The position numbers were made by a program, and so were the translations under genes. Positions 1 through 7,015 of a stretch of 64,000 bases of DNA are shown here, one piece after another (the stretch's first letter is position 1; every line of letters begins with the position of its first letter). This DNA is from CAVVXX01 sp963707975 (lineage in GTDB: Bacteria > Pseudomonadota > Alphaproteobacteria > Micropepsales > Micropepsaceae), in the NCBI GenBank assembly GCA_963707975.1, contig OY970177.1, positions 1,550,001 through 1,614,000 of the forward strand, given 5' to 3'. The notes under the pieces are model-generated. The model saw only the letters and a program-made list of their open reading frames with translations. It did not search any database and had not been told where the DNA came from.

Positions 1-236
1 TCGCCCACACTGATGCGCTTGCGCTCACGCGCAAGGCGATAGCCGCCGCGCGGCCCCCGTACGCCCTTCAATATGCCCGCGCGCACCAATTGCTGCATCA
101 CCTGTTCGAGATAACGGTGCGGCACGCCCTGCCGCGCGGTGATTTCCTTGGCCTGCACCGGCTCCGACGCCGACGTGTAGGCGATATCGATCACCGCCTC
201 GAGTGCGAGCAAAGTCTTACGCGAAAGCCGCAGCAT
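1..236 (-). CDS. Rrf2 family transcriptional regulator (partial)
   Basis: The first 78 codons of a winged-helix DNA-binding regulator; the rest lies beyond the window edge. The reading begins MLRLSRKTLLALEAVIDIAY, the typical Rrf2 opening, and goes on to a recognition helix (PHRYLEQVMQQLVRAG) and the wing signature GPRGGYRLAR. Members include IscR, NsrR and RirA, which usually sense Fe-S or redox state through three cysteines in the C-terminal half. That part is not visible, so the ligand and target cannot be assigned. The start ATG (complement of 234-236) lies 22 nt downstream of the dut stop on the same strand, so it may be co-transcribed with coaBC and dut. Confidence 0.85.
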   Translation of the reverse strand, partial: MLRLSRKTLLALEAVIDIAYTSASEPVQAKEITARQGVPHRYLEQVMQQLVRAGILKGVRGPRGGYRLARERKRISVG

Positions 237-257
237 GAATTTACCCCCTGTGAAATC

Positions 258-701
258 TCACGTGCCAAAACCTGTGGAGCCAAAGCCACCGCGTCCGCGT
301 TCGGTGTCGTCGAGCGCGCTTTCGTTCCATTCCACGCGCTCATGGCGCGCGACGATAAGCTGCGCGATTTTCATTCCCCTCGTAATGCGAAAGGGTTCAC
401 GGCCGTGGTTCACCAGAATGGCGGTGACCTCGCCGCGATAATCGCTGTCGATGGTGCCGGGCGCATTCAGCACGGTGACGCCGTGGCGGAGCGCGAGCCC
501 CGAACGCGGCCGCACCTGCGCTTCGTATCCTTGGGGAAGCGCGATAGCGATGCCGGCAGGAACTGCGGCATGGCCGCCAGGCGCCAGCACGATTTCGGCG
601 TCGATCGCGGCCAGCAGATCAAGCCCCGCCGAGCCTGCGGTCGCATGCACAGGCAATGGCAGATCGCGCGCATGCGCGAGGCGCTGGATGGCGATTTTCA
701 T
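258..701 (-). CDS. dut: dUTP diphosphatase
   Basis: Homotrimeric dUTPase of 147 aa. It hydrolyses dUTP to dUMP and pyrophosphate, keeping uracil out of DNA and supplying dUMP for dTMP synthesis. All five family motifs can be read: AGLDLLA (motif 1), RPRSGLALRHG (motif 2), GTIDSDYRGE (motif 3, with the catalytic Asp), the MKIAQLIV segment (motif 4) and the C-terminal GRGGFGSTGFG arm (motif 5) that closes over the nucleotide. Length is normal for the family. Its start overlaps the end of coaBC by 4 nt, an arrangement common in proteobacteria (coaBC-dut), which implies translational coupling. Confidence 0.96.
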   Translation of the reverse strand: MKIAIQRLAHARDLPLPVHATAGSAGLDLLAAIDAEIVLAPGGHAAVPAGIAIALPQGYEAQVRPRSGLALRHGVTVLNAPGTIDSDYRGEVTAILVNHGREPFRITRGMKIAQLIVARHERVEWNESALDDTERGRGGFGSTGFGT

Positions 702-1925
702 GCCGCGTGTTTCCCGAGGGCCGCAGCAATGCGCTTCGTCAGGCGGCGCGCGACTTCGGCCTTGGACAATTCGGGCCAGGATTCTGCGCCTTCCGCGCTC
801 AGCAGATGAACGCGGTTGTGTTCGCCGCCCATCACAGTGGTGCCCGCGCCCACGTCATTGGCGACAATCCAGTCGCAGCCCTTGCGTGCGCGCTTGGCCT
901 GAGCGTTGGTGAGCACGTCGTCGGTTTCGGCGGCGAAGCCTATGACCAGTTGCGGGCGTTTGGTCTTGTGATGGGAAAGCGTCGCCAAAATGTCCGGATT
1001 TTCGATCAATTTCAGCGCAGGCACGGCGGCCTCGTCCTGTTTCTTCAGTTTGGAATTGGCAGAGGTATCTGGCCGCCAGTCGGCGACGGCCGCCGTACAA
1101 ACCGCGACATCGACGGGCAGCGAGGCCTCGCACGCCACCATCATCTCGCGCGCGGTTTCAATCTTGACCAACTTCGCACGCGATGGGGCTGCGATTTCGA
1201 CGGGGCCGGACACCAGCACCGTATCGGCGCCGGCGTCGCTCAGCGCTTCCGCAATGGCATAGCCCTGCTTGCCGGAAGAACGGTTGGCGAGAAAGCGCAC
1301 GGGGTCGAGCGGCTCATGTGTGGGCCCAGCAGTGACCAGCGCTTTGAACCCGGCCAATGGGCCTTTGACGCCCGCACGGAAAAAAGATTTCGATTGCCCC
1401 TACGATTTCATTGGGCTCGGCCATGCGCCCCGGCCCGAATTCGCCGCAGGCCATTTCGCCATCATTGGGTCCCACGAAATGAATTCCATCGCGCTTCAGC
1501 GTCGCGATATTGCGTTGGGTCGCCGCGTGTTGCCACATCCGTACGTTCATCGCGGGCGCCATCAGCACAGGCTTGTCGGTGGCGAGCAGCGCGGTGGAAG
1601 CAAGATCATTGGCATGGCCCCCCGCTAGCTTCGCCATCAGATCGGCGGTGGCTGGCGCCACTACAACAAGATCTGCGGAGCGCGAGAGTTCGATATGACC
1701 CATCTCGGATTCGTCGGTGAGGCTGAAGAGATCCTGATAGACCTTGTCGCCCGACAGGCTGGCCGCCGACAGCGCGGTTACGAACTCGCCGCCCGCTTTG
1801 GTCAGGATCGCCCGCACGCCCGCGCCCCGCTCGCGCAGGCGGCGGATCAGCTCAAGGCTCTTGTAGGCGGCTATGCCGCCGCCGATGATAAGAAGAACCC
1901 GCTTATCCTGCAGGGAAGCCTCCAC
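698..1925 (-). pseudogene. coaBC: CoaBC, phosphopantothenoylcysteine synthetase/decarboxylase, with apparent frameshift
   Basis: Bifunctional coenzyme A biosynthesis enzyme. The CoaC half (1925 to about 1390) shows the flavoprotein start IIGGGIAAYKSLELIRRL, the decarboxylase His in MGHIELSRSADLVVVAPAT, and PAMNVRMW. The CoaB half (about 1380 to 698) shows ALVTAGPTHEPLDPVRFLAN, NRSSGKQGYAIA and IGFAAETDD. The halves lie in different frames. On the coding strand the CoaC frame reaches a run of six T (complement of 1380-1385); with five T the reading would be IEIFFRAGVKGPLAGFKALV, which joins the halves perfectly. The gene is normally one uninterrupted frame of about 400 aa and is essential, so a homopolymer sequencing error is more likely than real loss. 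The CoaB half alone could start only at a TTG near 1357. Confidence 0.88.
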
Positions 1926-1978
1926 CAGACACGCCCGTAGTTCCTATATAGTATTACATAAAGAAAGTGTAGTTTTTC

Positions 1979-2416
1979 ATGGGACGTCTCATTGGCATAG
2001 CTAAAGCCAGGGAAAAGCTGGCGCCGCTGGAGGAAATGGCGATGGCCGCGGTAACAGTGGCCAATGGCATCGAAGGCGATGTGCGCGGGCAAAACACCGA
2101 CCGGCAGATCACCATTCTGTTCCGCGATGGCTGGGAAAAGGCGTGTGCCGAAGCAGGCGCTAAACTGCCCTGGATCGCGCGCCGCGCCAATCTTTATGTC
2201 GATGGCATGACCAGCCCGCCAATCGGCACGCGACTCTCTATTGGCGATGTCGTGCTGGAGGTCACTAAGGAAACCAAGCCCTGCCATCTGATGGACAAGG
2301 CGCATGAGGGGTTGAAAGCGGCGCTCACGCCCGAATGGCGCGGCGGCGTGTGCTGCAACGTCATCAGCGCAGGCACTATTCGCGTGGGCGACAGGGTGAC
2401 GGTCCACGCCGTTTGA
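1979..2416 (+). CDS. MOSC domain-containing protein
   Basis: A 145-aa single-domain protein of the MOSC superfamily (molybdenum cofactor sulfurase C-terminal domain), thought to be sulfur carriers or to handle metal-sulfur clusters. Supporting segments are GIEGDVRGQNTDRQITIL, the RRANLYVDGM strand, the LSIGDVVLEVTKETKPC stretch ending in the conserved Cys, and the C-terminal GTIRVGDRVTV. The Cys after KETKP is the expected functional cysteine. It is divergent from coaBC, with starts about 53 nt apart over an AT-rich segment, so a shared promoter region is likely. The specific substrate cannot be told. Confidence 0.85.
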   Translation: MGRLIGIAKAREKLAPLEEMAMAAVTVANGIEGDVRGQNTDRQITILFRDGWEKACAEAGAKLPWIARRANLYVDGMTSPPIGTRLSIGDVVLEVTKETKPCHLMDKAHEGLKAALTPEWRGGVCCNVISAGTIRVGDRVTVHAV

Positions 2417-2501
2417 CAGTCATTTTCGCCAGCAAAACCGCCTCTTAACACTCCCGTTACCAGGCACACGTGTAATGGCGCCGGTATTGCGGAGATTTCG
2501 C

Positions 2502-2708
2502 ATGAACGCCGAGGAAGCCTGCCGGCTGGCCGCCGAACTCGCCGAGGAATATGGCGAGGCGGCCTTTGGCGTGGCCGGGCGCGCGGCCGCCACCTTCGAG
2601 GCCGATGGGCTGTTCGAGCGCGCCGCCATCTGGCGAGCCCTGCACGCCATTCTTGGCGATATCGCCGCGCGCCGCTTCGATCCTCACGCGCAACTCGTCA
2701 TCCACTGA
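2502..2708 (+). CDS. Small conserved hypothetical protein
   Basis: A 68-aa, acidic, Ala-rich, probably all-helical soluble protein. I chose the ATG at 2502 because GGAG (2491-2494) sits 7 nt upstream; an in-frame ATG at 2475 has no such site and would add 9 residues. The pattern YGEAAFGVAGRAA...G...RAAIWRAL resembles small alphaproteobacterial DUF6961-like proteins (about 60 aa, with spaced Ala/Gly and one conserved Trp). That match is from memory only. No function is known. It ends 63 nt before the next gene. Confidence 0.6.
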   Translation: MNAEEACRLAAELAEEYGEAAFGVAGRAAATFEADGLFERAAIWRALHAILGDIAARRFDPHAQLVIH

Positions 2709-2771
2709 GCGCTCTTGCGCGCAAGCCAGCCGCACAGCAGAATTGACCCTTCCCCGCTTCAGGAGAAGCAG

Positions 2772-3707
2772 ATGCCGTTAGACCCCACGGTCAAGGCATT
2801 GTTCGCACAGGTGCCGCAACTTGCGGATTTCCGCCTGTGGTCCATGACGGTGCCGGAAGCACGCGCAGCGTTTCGCGGCCTTTGCCAGATGGGCAGCCCC
2901 GCCGATGTGCCCATCGGCAAGACCGAGGATGTGGAGTTCGCGGGGCCGGCCGGCAATTTGCGCGCGCGTATTTACACGCCGGTGGCGGCAGGCAGCGATG
3001 CGCTTCCCGCGATGGTTTTCTTTCATGGCGGCGGCTTCGTTCTGGGCGATCTCGATTGCTACGATCCGCTGTGCCGGATGTTCGCCAATGAAAGCGGGGC
3101 GCGCGTCATTTCGGCGGAATACCGGCTGGCGCCAGAGCATATTTTTCCGGCCGCAGTGGAAGATTGCTTCGCCGCGCTGAAATGGGCGGAAGACAATGCT
3201 TCCACAATAGGCGTTGACGCCAATCGCATCGCGGTGGCAGGAGATTTCGCGGGCGGCAATTTGGCGGCCGCCGTCGTACTGCTGGCCAAACAGAAGGGCG
3301 CGCCCAATCCCGCTTTCCAGCTTTTGATTTATCCGGCGTTGTCGGCTGATCTCGACACGCCATCGACGCAAAATTACGGCCAGGGATATTTTCTCGACCT
3401 GCCGACCATCGGCTGGTTCATGCAGCATTATGTGCCGAAGCCCGATCCCGGGGATTTTCGTCTTATCCCTATGTCGGCGAAGGACGTATCCGGCCTGCCG
3501 CCAACCTGCATTGTAACTGCCGGGTACGATCCGTTGCACGATGGCGGCAAGGCCTTTGCCGACAAGCTGAAGATGGCGGGCGTAAAAGTGGCGCACGTCG
3601 ATTATCCGACGATGATCCACGCCTTTTTCAACATGCCGAATTTTCTGCCCATGGCGCGCGAGGCCATCGCGCAGGCCGCGAAAGCAATGAAAGACGCGCT
3701 GGGCTAG
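2772..3707 (+). CDS. Alpha/beta hydrolase (HSL/acetyl esterase family), nucleophile Ser replaced
   Basis: A 311-aa alpha/beta-hydrolase fold protein of the hormone-sensitive-lipase (family IV esterase) type. The oxyanion-hole motif HGGGFVLGD is at residues 85-93, followed by SAEYRLAPEH. The acid (GYDPLHDGG) and His (MIHAFFNMP) of the triad are in place. The nucleophile elbow, which should be GDSAGG, reads GDFAGG (residues 157-162): codon 159 is TTC (3246-3248) where TCC would give Ser. Without the serine, esterase activity is not expected, although the rest is fully family-like. The start at 2772 is preceded by AGGAGAA (2761-2767); an upstream in-frame ATG at 2715 lacks one. There is no signal peptide, so it is cytoplasmic. 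Confidence 0.9.
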   Translation: MPLDPTVKALFAQVPQLADFRLWSMTVPEARAAFRGLCQMGSPADVPIGKTEDVEFAGPAGNLRARIYTPVAAGSDALPAMVFFHGGGFVLGDLDCYDPLCRMFANESGARVISAEYRLAPEHIFPAAVEDCFAALKWAEDNASTIGVDANRIAVAGDFAGGNLAAAVVLLAKQKGAPNPAFQLLIYPALSADLDTPSTQNYGQGYFLDLPTIGWFMQHYVPKPDPGDFRLIPMSAKDVSGLPPTCIVTAGYDPLHDGGKAFADKLKMAGVKVAHVDYPTMIHAFFNMPNFLPMAREAIAQAAKAMKDALG

Positions 3708-3714
3708 AAAAAAA

Positions 3715-3747
3715 GCCCTCATGCTTCGACTGGCTCAGCATGAGGGC
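3715..3747. repeat. Hairpin repeat 1 (10-bp stem, 13-nt conserved loop)
   Basis: Perfect 10-bp inverted repeat: GCCCTCATGC (3715-3724) and GCATGAGGGC (3738-3747) around the loop TTCGACTGGCTCA. It lies 8 nt after the esterase stop, between convergent genes, so it could act as a transcription terminator. Its loop is nearly the reverse complement of the loop of the hairpin 9 nt downstream. Confidence 0.85.
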
Positions 3748-3756
3748 CGAATAAGA

Positions 3757-3789
3757 AACCTCGTCCTGAGCTTGTCGAAGGACGAGGTT
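3757..3789. repeat. Hairpin repeat 2 (10-bp stem, inverted copy of the same loop)
   Basis: Perfect 10-bp inverted repeat AACCTCGTCC (3757-3766) and GGACGAGGTT (3780-3789) around TGAGCTTGTCGAA. The loop read on the other strand is TTCGACAAGCTCA, matching the loop of the neighbouring hairpin at 11 of 13 positions, while the stems are unrelated. It ends 10 nt from the stop of the minus-strand protease gene and may terminate that transcript. Confidence 0.85.
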
Positions 3790-3799
3790 GCTTATGTTT

Positions 3800-5635
3800 T
3801 CAGATCTGATCGCGCAATGTCAGCGTCACAGCCTTGCCGTTCTGCAGGCCGAGCTTGATCTTGGCGCCCGCGGCGTCGTCGCGCAGGCGTTTGCGCAAAT
3901 CTGGCAACGTGGTTTCGCCGGCAAGCTTGCCGTCGATGGAAACAATGACATCGCCGGTCTTGAGGCCGGCTGCATCGGCCGGACCTTTAGCCGTAACATC
4001 GACGATTTTGAAGCCGTCCTTGCTGTCATTGATCCACATGCCGGAACGATCGAAGGTGTCGACGTCGGTCAGCGGCACGGCGGCGGGCTTCAGGTACATC
4101 ACCTTGTTGTTGTAATCGAAGGTGACGATGAAGCGCTTGAGAATTCCGCTGCCGATATTGGCGGCATATTCGTTGCCGGCGAACGCGCCTTTCTTCTGGG
4201 TCGCGTACGACACAACAATGCCAGGCACTTTTACATCACCCAGCATCAGCATTTTGCCCCGGGCGACATAGCCGGTGGATGGCCCGCCCACGCCCCAGCC
4301 GTCGACGCAGTCGATGCCTTTGGGGTGCTTGACGCGGAAATCGATCTTCTCGGCGAACGGCTTGGTAAGCGTGACGCCGGCGCGGCTGCCCGTGTCGATG
4401 TCGAATTTGCCGGGTTCGCCCTCGAACGTGCCCTGGATTTCCGGAATGCTGCCGTTGAAGACGAATTTCACCGGTGTGCCGGCATCCTTGGGATCGAATT
4501 TCTTAGGATCAATCAGAGTGATCGTGCCGCCCGCGTAATCGATGCGGGTGACGAAACGCTTGAAGGTTTCAAAGCCGATCATGCCTTTCTCGGTCACGCC
4601 TTCGACATCCGACATGGCGTCGAGCGGCAGCACCACGAAAGGCTGGCTCTTGATCGAGGCTTTGCCGATGGCGACCGAATTGACCTTGGTGAAGCCGGCG
4701 TTCATCACGCCTTCGCCGGCGCCATGTACGTCTACGGCGCCCTGCGATTTGAGCCCCAATTCCTTGGCCACGGCGGGCGTCACGAGATTGGCGCCGCCCG
4801 TGTCGAAGATGAAGAGAAACGGCCCTTTGCCGTTGACCGAGACGTCGGCGTAGATGTGGTTATTGATAACTTTGATCGGCGTCGTGGCTTCCTTGGCGCC
4901 GCCGGCAATGGCGAAGTCCGTGACCGTCACATGCGGTGGGGCATAGGCGGATGCCTGCTGCTCAGGCACAAATTCGGCGCGCGTAATCATGATAGTTTGC
5001 AGGTATTTCGGTCCTTCACCGTCATCGATAACGGCCTTGAAGGGCAGTTTGACGCCATCGACCGTCCGGTAATCCGAGAAGCTGGTCGTAATCAGCTGCG
5101 CGCCGCGCTTTTCGAGCACGCGCATCAGCAAATGGGTTTTGCCATCGAACCAGGCGTCGAACGTCATGCCGCCCTTGGGCACAATGGTGAGCACGTCGAA
5201 AGTGGCGCCGCCATCGGTCTTCTGTCCATCGGAGACAATCTTCGCGCCGCCGCGATCCTGGCGCCACCACAGATTGGCTCCGCGATAGGCGTCGTTCACC
5301 GCATGCGCGCGTTCGTCGCCGCCTTGTTCAAGCGTGATCGTGCCCGAGGAGTCCTTGTTCCAGGCATCCTTGCCGTCAAAGCCGTCGGCGCCGGAAATGG
5401 GCCCCATGTCATAGCTGCCCATGGAACGCCCATCACGCAGATCGGTGAGCGAATTGCCTTTGCCGGTGAGTTGGTCTCCTGACAGGTCATAATTTTCCTT
5501 GAGCGTTTCTTTGCTCTCCCAGGCGCTGCCGCCTGAGGCGGCCTTGTTGGCGTCGAGAATGGCATCGGCAGGGCTCGCGAAAGCAGGTGTGGCCAGTAGC
5601 GCGCTGAGCGCGATGGCGGCATAGAATGTGCGCAT
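3800..5635 (-). CDS. Secreted aspartyl protease with C-terminal PDZ domain
   Basis: A 611-aa protein with a cleavable signal peptide (MRTFYAAIALSALLATPAFA). An N-terminal region of about 220 residues resembles the lipoprotein-carrier-like domain often found ahead of such proteases. Two retropepsin-like halves follow, with catalytic motifs FIFDTGGAN (Asp278) and FDIDTGSRA (Asp414). Both halves carry DTG, so the domain may work as an internal dimer. A PDZ domain (GPADAAGLKTGDVIVSIDGK) occupies about residues 530-605. It is probably a periplasmic or exported peptidase; the substrate is unknown. GGGGAG lies 5 nt before the ATG. It is divergent from btuF and has no obvious operon partner. Confidence 0.85.
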   Translation of the reverse strand: MRTFYAAIALSALLATPAFASPADAILDANKAASGGSAWESKETLKENYDLSGDQLTGKGNSLTDLRDGRSMGSYDMGPISGADGFDGKDAWNKDSSGTITLEQGGDERAHAVNDAYRGANLWWRQDRGGAKIVSDGQKTDGGATFDVLTIVPKGGMTFDAWFDGKTHLLMRVLEKRGAQLITTSFSDYRTVDGVKLPFKAVIDDGEGPKYLQTIMITRAEFVPEQQASAYAPPHVTVTDFAIAGGAKEATTPIKVINNHIYADVSVNGKGPFLFIFDTGGANLVTPAVAKELGLKSQGAVDVHGAGEGVMNAGFTKVNSVAIGKASIKSQPFVVLPLDAMSDVEGVTEKGMIGFETFKRFVTRIDYAGGTITLIDPKKFDPKDAGTPVKFVFNGSIPEIQGTFEGEPGKFDIDTGSRAGVTLTKPFAEKIDFRVKHPKGIDCVDGWGVGGPSTGYVARGKMLMLGDVKVPGIVVSYATQKKGAFAGNEYAANIGSGILKRFIVTFDYNNKVMYLKPAAVPLTDVDTFDRSGMWINDSKDGFKIVDVTAKGPADAAGLKTGDVIVSIDGKLAGETTLPDLRKRLRDDAAGAKIKLGLQNGKAVTLTLRDQI

Positions 5636-5658
5636 GGTGTCTCCCCGAATGAGTTGCG

Positions 5659-6567
5659 ATGCACATGGCGATGGCGTGCCGGCAAGTCAATAAGCGTGTG
5701 CGATTTAACGACAAAGTGAAGCCATTTGCCGCGGCAATTTGCTTTGTTTTCGCCTGTTTTCCGCTGGTTACCGGCGCGCGGGCTGCTGCGCTGCAGCGCG
5801 TGGTGTCCCTCTCTCTCTGCACGGACGAATACGTCTTCCGGCTGGTGCCGCGCGAGCACATCGCGGCGCTGTCGTTTCTGGCCGCCGACCGCCACCCGGT
5901 GGTTTCGACCATCGCCGATCGCGTGGACGGGATTCCGCTGATTCATCAATCAGCCGAAGAAGTGCTGGCGGCCAGACCCGATCTTGTGGTTCTGGATTCG
6001 GGCGTGGACCCACGCGTGCGCATGCTCATCAAGCAAGCGGGCATCGCCACCATCGACGTGCCGTGGACGGATTCGCTTGAAGGCATCCGCAAGGTCACAC
6101 ACACGCTTGCAGCGCAACTTGGCGCGCCCGAGCGCGGCGAGGCGATGCTGCGAGAAATGGATTTGCAATTGGATGCGGCGCGCGCGATGGCGCCCCATCC
6201 CCCTGTGCAGACGCTGCTTTACGAGCCGAACGGTTATGCTGTGGCGGGGGGCCTCACCAGCGAGGTCATGGCGGTGGCGGGGCTTGCGAACATTGCATCG
6301 TCATATGCCCCCACGCGGCTTGGCACGATCCCTGTGGAAGTTGTCGTGGCAAGTGCGCCCGAATTGCTGATTTTGAACGGCGATCCGTCAGCCAAGGATT
6401 CGCGCGCCACGATGGTGCTGCATCATCCGGCGCTTCGTGCCTTGCCCGCGCGCACGCATGTCGAATGGCTGACGCTAACGCCGCTGTTGTGCCCCGGCCC
6501 GTGGTCCGCGCTTTCGGCGGCCGATTTCGCGAATGCCGCCCGCGCTTCACGCGTGGAGAAGAATTAG
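5659..6567 (+). CDS. btuF: Cobalamin ABC transporter substrate-binding protein (BtuF-like)
   Basis: A periplasmic binding protein of the helical-backbone class III (TroA/BtuF/FhuD) type. It shows a signal peptide (hydrophobic PFAAAICFVFACFPLVTG, cut after ARA), the opening RVVSLSLCTDEYVFRLVP, IHQSAEEVLAARPDLVV and GIATIDVPW. The role in vitamin B12 uptake is inferred from the next genes: a cobalamin riboswitch, btuB, btuC and btuD. The start is uncertain: ATGs at 5659, 5665 and 5671 and a GTG at about 5698 are all in frame, and none has a strong ribosome-binding site. At 302 aa from the first ATG it is longer than E. coli BtuF (266), which favours a later start. It precedes the riboswitch, so it is probably not controlled by that copy. 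Confidence 0.8.
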   Translation: MHMAMACRQVNKRVRFNDKVKPFAAAICFVFACFPLVTGARAAALQRVVSLSLCTDEYVFRLVPREHIAALSFLAADRHPVVSTIADRVDGIPLIHQSAEEVLAARPDLVVLDSGVDPRVRMLIKQAGIATIDVPWTDSLEGIRKVTHTLAAQLGAPERGEAMLREMDLQLDAARAMAPHPPVQTLLYEPNGYAVAGGLTSEVMAVAGLANIASSYAPTRLGTIPVEVVVASAPELLILNGDPSAKDSRATMVLHHPALRALPARTHVEWLTLTPLLCPGPWSALSAADFANAARASRVEKN

Positions 6568-7015
6568 TGCGAGGTATCTTCTGATCGCCGTTCGCACAAT
6601 GCTTATTGCTGTGAATTCAAGCGCTTGCCTGAGCGTACTTGTGCGAACGTCAAAGCGCGCATAACAATTCCGTAACGCGCTGGTTCCCCGATAAGGGGCC
6701 AAGAGGGAACGCGGTTGGAGAGCTTCTCCTAATCCGCGGCTGCCCCCGCAACTGTAAGCGGCGAGCGCGGCTTCATCTTGCCACTGGGAAACCGGGAAGG
6801 CGGAGGCCGCGTAAAGACCCGCAAGCCAGGAGACCTGCCAGCACGCGTCGTCCATCCGGCGCCCGGGGTGCGTCGCCGGTGCGGAAGCTTCCGCTGCGGC
6901 GACGGCCATGGGGCTTGGACGCGGGTGGACGCCATGCATGCTTTCCATTTGACTTATGCGAACGGCTTTCGCCGTGTCCCGGCCTCTTTGTCTCAACGCT
7001 GGCAAGGAGGTTCAC
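6568..7015 (+). other. Intergenic region and btuB leader
   Basis: A 448-nt stretch between btuF and btuB with no convincing gene. It holds a cobalamin riboswitch (6677-6844) and then about 170 nt of leader before btuB. The promoter should lie in 6568-6676, which is AT-richer around 6585-6620; no clear -35/-10 pair stands out. AAGGAGG at 7004-7010 is the btuB ribosome-binding site. Confidence 0.7.
6677..6844 (+). promoter_or_regulatory. Cobalamin riboswitch
   Basis: All landmark segments of the B12-sensing aptamer appear in order: AAGAGGGAAC (about 6701), GCTGCCCCCGCAACTGTAAG (about 6739), GCCACTGGGAAACCGGGAAG (about 6780) and the B12 box GCCAGGAGACCTGCC (about 6825-6839). The ends CTGG (about 6680) and CCAG (about 6838) can close the basal stem. 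By family knowledge it shuts off the downstream gene when adenosylcobalamin is abundant, so btuB and probably the coupled btuCD are repressed by B12. The 170 nt to the btuB start leave room for an expression platform, but I could not identify one switch helix. Confidence 0.95.

Noticed and set aside
1376..1390. Programmed frameshifting in coaBC
   Set aside because: The T6 run is slippery-looking, but I see no downstream stimulatory structure, and the same kind of lesion in oppDF points to an ordinary indel or base-calling error. Left as a testable alternative only.
656..1720. A 354-codon plus-strand frame opposite coaBC and dut
   Set aside because: Antisense shadow in GC-rich DNA; the minus strand has recognisable CoaBC and dUTPase motifs.
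3788..5482. A 564-codon plus-strand open frame opposite the aspartyl protease
   Set aside because: It is the antisense of a clear protease gene with two DTG motifs and a PDZ domain; the translation shows no family features.
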